Positions 17,817-24,288 of a stretch of 64,000 nt of DNA are shown here, in pieces. Where the stretch lies: assembly GCA_963820495.1 (NCBI GenBank), contig CAWGAF010000002.1, positions 806,001-870,000 of the forward strand. The letters run 5' to 3'. Source of the DNA: JBBIPA01 sp963820495 (GTDB taxonomy: Bacteria > Chloroflexota > Dehalococcoidia > GIF9 > UBA5629). Under the pieces are notes generated by a model, which saw nothing but the letters and a program-made list of their open reading frames with translations, did no database searches and was not told where the DNA came from. How positions within the stretch are numbered: position 1 is the stretch's first letter; each line of letters opens with the position of its first letter. Made by a program: the position numbers and the translations under genes.

Positions 17817-18659
17817 ATGAAGTATACAATGATTGTAGATACAAACAGATGCAGCCTCTGTTATGCTTGTGTAGTTGCTTGTAAAGATGAGTTTGTCGGT
17901 AATCCTTACCTTCCTTATAGCTTTTCTCAGCTTGACAAAGGCCATAGTTGGATAAGCCTTTTAGAGGTTGAAAAAGGAAACTATCCAAATGTTAGAGTCT
18001 ATCCTATACCAATTCTTTGCATGCATTGCGAGAAAGCTCCATGTATTACTGCTTGTTCCATCACTAATTGCATTTACAAAACAAATGATGGCGTAGTTAT
18101 CATCGATCCGTCTAAGTGTAATGGCTGCAAGTCTTGCATCGATGCTTGCCCTTATGGTGCGATATATTTTAACGATGATAAGAACATCTGTCAGAAGTGC
18201 ACATTGTGCGTTCATAGATTGGCGCAGGGTAAAATACCTGCGTGTGTAGATGCCTGTCCTTCAGATGTATTCCTTTTCGGTGAAGAGTCAAAGCTGTCTC
18301 TGGAGGTGACAAATAAAAGGGCCAGATGGCTACATCCCGAGCATAGAACAAAGCCGAGAGTATTTTACATAGGTTTGCCTTCCCCGTCTATTGCTGGGCA
18401 TTTGATAGATGAGCAGAGTTTGATGGATGTGCCTGATGCAAATATTACTATCATGGATATTAGGACAGGCTCACACGTAACTTGTAAGAGTAATTTATCT
18501 GGGAATTTCTTGGCAGAGGAACTTCAGATGGGTATGACCTATGCTGTTAAAATAGAATGTAAAGAATACATACCCCAAACTCTAAATGTGCAAATAAATG
18601 TAGAGTATAAGCATATAGGAGATATAAAACTATATAAAATTGCACGGATAAAGCGGTAA
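17817..18659 (+). CDS. Ferredoxin subunit with C-terminal beta-sandwich domain (AthS-like)
   Basis: The protein has 280 residues. Cysteine groups are CSLCYACVVAC, CMHCEKAPCITAC, CNGCKSCIDAC and CQKCTLC with a late CVDAC, enough for four [4Fe-4S] clusters. The last 85 or so residues (IAGHLIDEQSLMDVPDANIT onward) form a carboxypeptidase-regulatory or transthyretin-like beta domain, as found in the transhydroxylase small subunit and rarely in other ferredoxin subunits. The Pelobacter small subunit, as I remember it, has lost some cluster cysteines that are present here. The stop-to-start gap to the large subunit is 10 bp, so the two form a heterodimer operon. Confidence 0.85.
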   Translation: MKYTMIVDTNRCSLCYACVVACKDEFVGNPYLPYSFSQLDKGHSWISLLEVEKGNYPNVRVYPIPILCMHCEKAPCITACSITNCIYKTNDGVVIIDPSKCNGCKSCIDACPYGAIYFNDDKNICQKCTLCVHRLAQGKIPACVDACPSDVFLFGEESKLSLEVTNKRARWLHPEHRTKPRVFYIGLPSPSIAGHLIDEQSLMDVPDANITIMDIRTGSHVTCKSNLSGNFLAEELQMGMTYAVKIECKEYIPQTLNVQINVEYKHIGDIKLYKIARIKR

Positions 18660-18958
18660 TAGTGCCTTTGTGATAGAAATTTTAATTTAGCAATTATGTA
18701 AGATAAAACTGCCAATTATTCCTTTCCTTTAATAGTAATTTACGGTCCTTTTGATCTTATATGATTTGGGACAAAAGATACAAGATTTAAGGAAATGTCT
18801 CGTATATAAAAAGCGAAATTGACAATATACCATCCTGAGTACAATTTTGTAATATTCAGACAGTTGCAAATTACAGAAAAGAGATGGGATAGATAGGATA
18901 ATGGGAATATCTAGGGGAAATGCCCTGCTTTCCCAGATTTGGTTGTTATCTAGTTTTG
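18660..18958. other. Convergent intergenic region
   Basis: About 300 bp lie between two convergent genes. A weak hairpin (GGGAAA at 18915-18920 with TTTCCC at 18929-18934, 8-nt loop) is present but no T-run follows on either strand. No gene was recognised. Confidence 0.45.
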
Positions 18959-19897
18959 CTACGGTATGTAAATCTTTCTCATATGCTCTGATTTTTGAAT
19001 CAGGTTGTTTACATAAATAATATCCTTTTCTTCTATTCCAAGAGCTTCCGATATTTCGTGATTGTCCCAGCCTTTTTCCAGTGCCAGTAAAATTAAGTCC
19101 AATCTTTCATATGGGATTCCTATTGCTTCTTCGTCAACCATGCCAGGAATGATATCTGGGGAAGGTGCTTTTTCGATAATCTTGGAGGGAACATTAAGAT
19201 ATTTGGCAAGCTGCTTTACTTGAGTTTTATATAGGTCTAAAATGGGCATGATGTCGGCGGCGTCGTCACAGCCATGTTTAACAAAGAATCCAATTTGGGC
19301 TTCAGTTTTATTAGCTGCTCCCACAACCAACTTGTTTTCAATTTCTGCATGGAGATAAAGCAGTACCATTCTCATCCTGTGTTTTATCCGGTAATAAGCA
19401 TTGCTCTTTTTTAAAAGTGAGCCAAATTCTTTGTCCTTAAAGCCCAGTATGCTGGCTGAGAAAGGAGTCTCGCCTGTCTTCTTCTGATAAAAGCCATAAG
19501 CCCATTTAGTTAAGATCCCTCTTCTCTTTCTTGTAAATGGAATTTTGTTTAATACGAATAGTTGGTACACACCTAGTTTCTTAAGATGTGGACTTAAATC
19601 AATATATTTTGTTGGTATATTTAATTCTTTTGCATAATTTAGGGCATCTTTCATATGCTCCTGCTTGGAGTCCTTATCTGGCATGATCAGTCCCAGGATT
19701 TTTTCAGAGCCAACTGCTTTTTGGCATAGAGCAGCGACAACGGCTGAATCTATTCCTCCACTTAGGCCTAGAATCACCCCGTCCCTTTCTAGTTTATTGA
19801 CGTGTCTTCTAATGAAGTCTTCCAATGAGGTGGTTAGCTGTTTGGGGTCAATTTTCAGTTGAAACTCTAGTTCTTTTAGTCTGGTGTCTAAATTCAC
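18959..19897 (-). CDS. nadE: NAD(+) synthase, ammonia-dependent type
   Basis: The enzyme amidates nicotinic acid adenine dinucleotide with ATP, the last step of NAD synthesis. It has 312 residues. The PP-loop motif LSGGIDSAVVAAL is near residue 45. Further family motifs are ANKTEAQIGFFVKHGCDDAADIMP and APSPDIIPGMVDEEAIGIPYERLD. No N-terminal glutaminase domain is present, so it should use ammonia. Start is GTG 19897. It stands alone, flanked by 300-bp and 367-bp gaps. Confidence 0.93.
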   Translation of the reverse strand: MNLDTRLKELEFQLKIDPKQLTTSLEDFIRRHVNKLERDGVILGLSGGIDSAVVAALCQKAVGSEKILGLIMPDKDSKQEHMKDALNYAKELNIPTKYIDLSPHLKKLGVYQLFVLNKIPFTRKRRGILTKWAYGFYQKKTGETPFSASILGFKDKEFGSLLKKSNAYYRIKHRMRMVLLYLHAEIENKLVVGAANKTEAQIGFFVKHGCDDAADIMPILDLYKTQVKQLAKYLNVPSKIIEKAPSPDIIPGMVDEEAIGIPYERLDLILLALEKGWDNHEISEALGIEEKDIIYVNNLIQKSEHMRKIYIP

Positions 19898-20264
19898 TTT
19901 CTTGTTTTACCTTAATGCAAATTTCAAATCCTGGTCGCAATTAGCTGGGTAAGTTATTCAAACAGTTTGATTTTAAAAAGTCAAGCTTGATTAAAATTAT
20001 AAAGTGGTGGGTGTTTTCCTAGATTCTTTTCTAAACTAGCTTGTCTCCAATTTGCTGCATAGATTAGATATAAAATGTATCTATAAGCTAACTTAGTTGT
20101 ACCTAACTATATTGGAGAGATGGCATCTAATATGTTTATGTTCAAGAATATGAACACTATTAGTTACCACGCACCATTAGCAAACACTGGTAGATTACCA
20201 TGAGGTATTGTAAGTAAAGATTTGTTATATGGTGGGGATGTCAATTTATCTTCTTCGGTGCGTT
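19898..20264. other. Intergenic stretch without a recognisable gene
   Basis: These 367 bp are AT-rich. No small reading frame with a ribosome site, RNA gene or clear terminator was recognised. It presumably contains the nadE promoter on the minus strand. Confidence 0.45.
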
Positions 20265-20519
20265 TTAGGTCTTCTCAGTCCTCTCGACTTCGACAGTACA
20301 TTCTGTTACGAGAGCGGCAAAGGCACCCAGAGCAGCCAATACCGGGGCAGCCATAATTCCGATTGCTGCAGCAGGTGCACCAATCGATAGTGGAATTTCC
20401 AGTATGGTTCTCCCCTCATGTATGATGCGTATGTGTCTGATATTACCTTCGTGTATTAGTTGTTTAACTTTGCCAACCAACTGGTTTCCTGAGATGGTGA
20501 ATTTTTCGCTAGTAGCCAA
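20265..20519 (-). CDS. DUF4342-like small protein
   Basis: The protein has 84 residues. The N-terminal half (GNQLVGKVKQLIHEGNIRHIRI, ending in LEIPLSIG) and the hydrophobic AAPVLAALGAFAALVTECTVEVER match the pattern of the uncharacterised DUF4342 family, which has one membrane-associated segment. Start is TTG 20519 with GAGG 7 nt upstream. It follows the CorA-like gene by 25 bp on the same strand and is probably co-transcribed. Function unknown. Confidence 0.8.
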   Translation of the reverse strand: MATSEKFTISGNQLVGKVKQLIHEGNIRHIRIIHEGRTILEIPLSIGAPAAAIGIMAAPVLAALGAFAALVTECTVEVERTEKT

Positions 20520-20544
20520 TGTATAGCCTCTCTGATTTACAGCC

Positions 20545-21672
20545 TCAGTCCATTTTCTTTGGTATCCAGCCTCGTTTCTTTATTAACCAAAAAGTCAGCC
20601 ACGTGGAAACTATGGTGGAAATGACCAAAAGAGCTACGTACCAAGCAATGTCCTTAGGTCCCAGGGCAAATGCAGAATTACTGAAAATTGTTGCCAAGGT
20701 ATTGGGTACTAGAACAGCAGTGCCCAAAATGGTTAAGTAGGTCATAATCAACGCCATCCGGTTATTTAATACCTGCAGTTGATTGTTGTAGATTGACTGT
20801 AAGACTTCCAGGCCAGAAGCCAAAACTTCGGATAAGTGTTCTGCAAGGCCGATTTGCCGATTAACATCTTCTGCTAGCAAGCCTACCCGCTCTAGAAGTC
20901 GTGGGTCGTTAGTAAGTAGTTCAGCATCACCATAGCGCACGTCATGGAGCACATCAACTGTCTCCCAGAGTGCATTCAAATAGGTGATGAGCGCATGTTT
21001 CATTCCAAAAATCTGTGGTCCCAGCAAATTACGAGGAGTCTCAGGATTCATCAGCTTCTTATTCAGTTCATCGCCCTGTTCTTCAATCTGACGCAGATGT
21101 TCAAAATTACGATCATTATTCTGGTCAATGATTCGTATGAGTAGCAAGGTTAATTTGTCTTCGGGGCATGCTTCTGGAGGTATCCTCTGCAATATTTTGT
21201 TGGAATACCTTCGTAGACGACTGAACCTTCGATCCACTTCTATGGTGTGGATAGTGAGGATGAAGTTCTTTCTCAAAAGCAAGAGAGTGGTGTGTGGTTG
21301 TACATCTGGATGTTCATAGGTGCGAATTTGAATTGAAGGCAGCTTAATCCCCATCTCGGTATCTAGGTCTTCATACAACACACGCATTTCTCCTGTTAAT
21401 GAGGAAGTAAGTTGGTCGCTGAAGCCAAGCTGTGTTGCGGCAATGCGAGCATCTTTCTCAAAATCTCTGGTGCGGAAGTCTATCCAGGCTATGATTGCGT
21501 TGTGGAGGGTTTCTAAAAAACTCATCGGGGTATCAGCATCATCCATGAAGACGCTGCCGTCGTGACAGATGGCAATGCAGAACCAACGCTTTTCAAAATC
21601 TTCCCCCCCATTGGGTTTCCCTGCCGTTTCATATTTCCACTTTAACTCTTGCGTTCTTTCCATATAGGCCAT
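20545..21672 (-). CDS. CorA-like cation transporter lacking the GMN signature
   Basis: The protein has 375 residues. A long cytoplasmic region with extended helices is followed by two C-terminal transmembrane helices at about 312-334 and 345-368, the CorA/ZntB topology, and a Lys-rich tail (KKRGWIPKK). CorA channels carry Mg2+, Co2+ or Zn2+ inward, and their pore helix ends in GMN. Here the corresponding place reads PNTLATIFSNSAFALGPKD, so GMN is replaced. Transport specificity is therefore uncertain. It is upstream of the DUF4342 gene in what looks like a two-gene unit. Confidence 0.78.
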   Translation of the reverse strand: MAYMERTQELKWKYETAGKPNGGEDFEKRWFCIAICHDGSVFMDDADTPMSFLETLHNAIIAWIDFRTRDFEKDARIAATQLGFSDQLTSSLTGEMRVLYEDLDTEMGIKLPSIQIRTYEHPDVQPHTTLLLLRKNFILTIHTIEVDRRFSRLRRYSNKILQRIPPEACPEDKLTLLLIRIIDQNNDRNFEHLRQIEEQGDELNKKLMNPETPRNLLGPQIFGMKHALITYLNALWETVDVLHDVRYGDAELLTNDPRLLERVGLLAEDVNRQIGLAEHLSEVLASGLEVLQSIYNNQLQVLNNRMALIMTYLTILGTAVLVPNTLATIFSNSAFALGPKDIAWYVALLVISTIVSTWLTFWLIKKRGWIPKKMD

Positions 21673-21796
21673 TAGGGGTTGTCCTTATATATTCGTCGTC
21701 TATAGACTTGTTGTACTTGTGAATTATTGCAGATGAAAGCCATATTAGTCAATGCAGTTTTTATATCTCTCCAATCTATTTTAACAGTAAAGTGAA

Positions 21797-21827
21797 GATA
21801 AAAAATAATGAAGAGGCTAAGCCTCTT
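21797..21827 (-). terminator. Intrinsic terminator of the thioredoxin operon
   Basis: A 7-bp stem with a 3-nt loop (arms 21811-21817 and 21821-21827) is followed on the minus strand by a T-rich stretch including six Ts. It lies about 50 bp downstream of the stop of the DUF6132-like gene (21878) and before the CorA-like gene. Confidence 0.6.
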
Positions 21828-21877
21828 TATTATTAACTTGTGTGCTTTAAGCTATTGATTGGTTTGCTGTTTTTAGG

Positions 21878-22066
21878 TTATGTCTTGGATATAACAGCTG
21901 TGGCAATGAGTAATCCTATTATTGTGCCAAAGATAGCCCCTGACCAGGGGCTGGCGGTAATGCCTCAGGTGCTTCCAGAGCACTTGCCCAAATAGCCTAC
22001 CGCTCCACCAATAGCAGCTCCTACAATAGCTCCAAGAGCATACTTAACTATTGGGATTAATGACAT
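21878..22066 (-). CDS. Candidate selenoprotein: small DUF6132-like membrane protein with in-frame TGA
   Basis: The frame reads 62 codons with one in-frame TGA (codon 34, 21965-21967) before TAA. N-terminal residues MSLIPIVKYALGAIVG form one glycine-rich membrane helix, then KCSGST-TGA-GITASPW, then a second helix (GAIFGTIIGLLIATAVI). DUF6132 proteins, as I remember them, have two helices around C-x4-C followed by PITSNP. Here the second Cys position is TGA, with the same spacing (C29-x4-U34) and a matching GITASPW. The frame stays coding-like after TGA, and a SECIS-like hairpin follows. It starts 7 nt after the thioredoxin stop, so it is in the same operon. The alternative is a nonsense mutation in a Cys-containing gene. 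Confidence 0.7.
21935..21952 (-). promoter_or_regulatory. SECIS-like hairpin within the DUF6132-like gene
   Basis: On the minus strand the sequence AGCCCCT-GGTC-AGGGGCT forms a perfect 7-bp stem with a GGUC loop. The loop begins 19 nt after the TGA. Bacterial SECIS elements lie within the coding region, with the apical loop roughly 16-37 nt after UGA and a G among the first loop bases. E. coli fdhF has GGUC in its loop. All these features are met here. Whether SelB recognises it is untested. Confidence 0.65.
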
Positions 22067-22073
22067 GTTATGT

Positions 22074-22412
22074 TTACGCTGCTTCGTATGATTTGCCGCC
22101 TAGCGCGTTAATTTTTTCAATTAAAATGTTCTCGGGTTGGAGACCGATAAGCCGTTCAACCTCTTTGCCGTTGTGAAAAATAATCAATGTAGGAATGCTC
22201 CTGATTCCGAATCTTGACGCTAACCCTGGCTCCTCATCGACATTGCATTTACTAACATTGGCTTTTCCTGTTAATTGCCTAGCAACCTTTTCGATAACTG
22301 GTCCCTGCATTCGGCAGGGGCTGCACCATGGTGCCCAGAAGTCTACCAGCGTCACTCCTTTACTGATTTCAGATTCGAAGTTGAAACCTGTTACTTTTAG
22401 TTCTGTACTCAT
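22074..22412 (-). CDS. trxA: Thioredoxin
   Basis: The protein has 112 residues and the thioredoxin fold. The active site is WCSPC (C30, C33) in FWAPWCSPCRM, and the conserved cis-proline loop is RSIPTLIIF. WCSPC differs from the common WCGPC. It would reduce disulfides in the cytoplasm or feed electrons to a membrane partner. It lies between a 51-residue CC-containing protein (38 bp upstream) and the candidate selenoprotein (7 bp downstream), which suggests a shared thiol-selenol redox role. Confidence 0.93.
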   Translation of the reverse strand: MSTELKVTGFNFESEISKGVTLVDFWAPWCSPCRMQGPVIEKVARQLTGKANVSKCNVDEEPGLASRFGIRSIPTLIIFHNGKEVERLIGLQPENILIEKINALGGKSYEAA

Positions 22413-22450
22413 TTATTTCCCAAGACCTCTCCCTTCTATGCATATTCAAA

Positions 22451-22606
22451 CTATATTTCTTTATTCAGAATCTTATTTTTAAGAGTTTCCCATTCTCCCA
22501 TGGTCAAAGTGCAAATATTGCCCTCTTCGCCTATTTCGACATGGTTATCAGATAGTTTGACTACCGGGCAGCAAGAACCCTCGCGGCGTAATGTAATGAT
22601 TTTCAT
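22451..22606 (-). CDS. Small conserved-looking protein with Cys-Cys motif (51 aa)
   Basis: This short frame starts at an ATG with AAGGAG 10 nt upstream and ends in TAG. The protein begins MKIITLRREGSCCPVVKLSD and continues EIGEEGNICTLTMGEWETL. The adjacent cysteines in SCCPVV and a third Cys later could bind a metal or take part in disulfide exchange. I recall similar short proteins in anaerobes but cannot name a family. It is the first gene before thioredoxin and the candidate selenoprotein. Confidence 0.7.
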   Translation of the reverse strand: MKIITLRREGSCCPVVKLSDNHVEIGEEGNICTLTMGEWETLKNKILNKEI

Positions 22607-22759
22607 TCTTCTTTTTCTCCTTTCTTTTGATAATTTGATATTATTTTAGAGCACAAAATGGTCTTTGTATGCGACTTTTGTCTCATGAAGTAATCCCTAA
22701 CCTCTGCTAGTTATGTACAATTTTATATTGTTATTGCTCGATGTATAATGAACTTAGGT

Positions 22760-24034
22760 ATGAGTAGAATATTAATGAAGAATATAATAACTTGTGTCCT
22801 TTCATTAATGATGGTTTTAGGCACAGTGCTGTCAGGATGTGTTACTGATAAACCATCGCGATTGTTACTATCACAGGAGGTTGTGGAGCCAGCAGGAGCT
22901 TCTAAGCTTATTATAGTCACTATACCAGTTGGACCATCAACTGGCGATGTAGATGTGAAACTGACGTATTCTGCTGATGTCAAATCCGGCATATCTGGCG
23001 AGCTTACTTATGGTTTTGATTGGGGTGATGGAAGCTATACTTGGGCAGTTTCTGCTATTGCCTCACATTCTTGGCCAAGTTCTGGTATATACGTTATTAG
23101 AGCACAGGCACGATGCAACGATGTGGTTTCTGACTGGTCTCTCGGCAAGGCTGTTGTGATCGGAATAGCATTATCGAGAAGCCCTTTGAGTAGGCCGGAA
23201 CAGGCAATGTGCTATGTGACGACCAATGCTGAAGAGATAAGAACAGCAGTTAAGATTATACTCTCGACAGAATCAGGAAAACCTTATAATGAATTCAATG
23301 CTCTCAGGGATTGGGTAGCTACTAGGATTTTCTACAAAAGTGATCAGGACAATTTTGGTGTTAGTGATTACTGGCAATTTCCATTGGAGACACTGGAGCG
23401 TGGCACTGGCGATTGTGAAGACATCGCTATTCTTCTATGTAGTCTGCTGCGTGCTTCTGGGGTGCCAGCAGATCAGGTTTATGTGGCAATTGGCACCCCT
23501 AAGGGAACTGAGGGTTATCATGCTTACTTATTAGAGCGTTATTCCAAAGGTGTTTGGAGTATGATTGAGCCACAATTAGACCCGGTCACCTCAGCCTTTA
23601 GTTTTACTTTTCTGGATTGGGCTTTGACCTATGACTTTTCTAGTGACCTTTTTTGTTTCAATGACCAATATGTTTTTAATGGAGCACCAGTTTTAGCGTC
23701 TGGAGCATATGAGTTTAATCTATGGCATAGCCTTTGGCCGTTTTTACCTTGTGCTTCAGTTAATCTAGAGCGCCAACTTAGGATAGATGATAGAGTTGAA
23801 GGGGTTATTGAATGGTTAGGAACTGATAAGATAATCGTTGATTGGGCAGTTAATATCTATAGTCCTAGTAGTGAAGTTGTGCTTAAGTGGAGCGGAAATG
23901 ACCTGAAGCATGACTTTGCTCTTCGCGCGGCGGTAACAGGAGTATATAGACTTGAGATAATTAAAAGGGACTATACTCCCAGGAATGTCAGGATTATCTT
24001 GAGTCCACCTGGTTGGAAGAAGCCGAGTAAATAG
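22760..24034 (+). CDS. Lipoprotein with PKD-like and transglutaminase-like domains
   Basis: The protein has about 424 residues. A lipoprotein signal ends in the lipobox VLSGC. Residues around 55-130 resemble a PKD-type beta domain (TYGFDWGDGSYTW, SHSWPSSGIYVI). The following domain is transglutaminase-like, with catalytic Cys in GTGDCEDIAILLC, a conserved His in EGYHAYLLE and a WSMIEPQLDP segment. The C-terminal domain looks beta-rich. It probably acts outside the membrane as a protease-like or cross-linking enzyme; the function is unknown. ATG 22748 overlaps a TATAAT-like sequence, so 22760 or 22775 is preferred as the start. Confidence 0.75.
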   Translation: MSRILMKNIITCVLSLMMVLGTVLSGCVTDKPSRLLLSQEVVEPAGASKLIIVTIPVGPSTGDVDVKLTYSADVKSGISGELTYGFDWGDGSYTWAVSAIASHSWPSSGIYVIRAQARCNDVVSDWSLGKAVVIGIALSRSPLSRPEQAMCYVTTNAEEIRTAVKIILSTESGKPYNEFNALRDWVATRIFYKSDQDNFGVSDYWQFPLETLERGTGDCEDIAILLCSLLRASGVPADQVYVAIGTPKGTEGYHAYLLERYSKGVWSMIEPQLDPVTSAFSFTFLDWALTYDFSSDLFCFNDQYVFNGAPVLASGAYEFNLWHSLWPFLPCASVNLERQLRIDDRVEGVIEWLGTDKIIVDWAVNIYSPSSEVVLKWSGNDLKHDFALRAAVTGVYRLEIIKRDYTPRNVRIILSPPGWKKPSK

Positions 24035-24234
24035 TTGTTATCTAACAAGTTCCAATCTTCTGACCTCAGTTGTTTTTTTAACAAATGTTTTTAAAGTTTT
24101 ATTAATGCGCTTTTCTCCTCCGGATACTTTCCTGTATTGTAGTGGGTTGAGATATAAAGCCGAGTAAGGTAAAATCAGTAGTTAAAAAGCTGAGATGTAT
24201 GGTAATATTCAACGAAGTTTGAATAAAATTAAAC

Positions 24235-24260
24235 TCTCGCTGATAATTGCGAGATTTTTT
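24235..24260 (+). terminator. Intrinsic terminator or attenuator upstream of thrS
   Basis: A 6-bp stem, TCTCGC (24235-24240) with GCGAGA (24249-24254), and an 8-nt loop are followed directly by six Ts (24255-24260). It sits 29 bp before the thrS start and about 200 bp after the lipoprotein stop. It may end the lipoprotein transcript or act as a leader attenuator of the thrS operon. No T-box motif was seen. Confidence 0.65.
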
Positions 24261-24288
24261 ATTTAATGCAAGTCAAATAGGGATTAGA

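Noticed and set aside
18915..18934. Hairpin between the ferredoxin subunit gene and nadE
   Set aside because: Six-bp stem with no following T-run on either strand; too weak to call a terminator.
24247..24288. Longer thrS start at TTG 24247
   Set aside because: It falls inside the terminator hairpin and adds no family-like residues.
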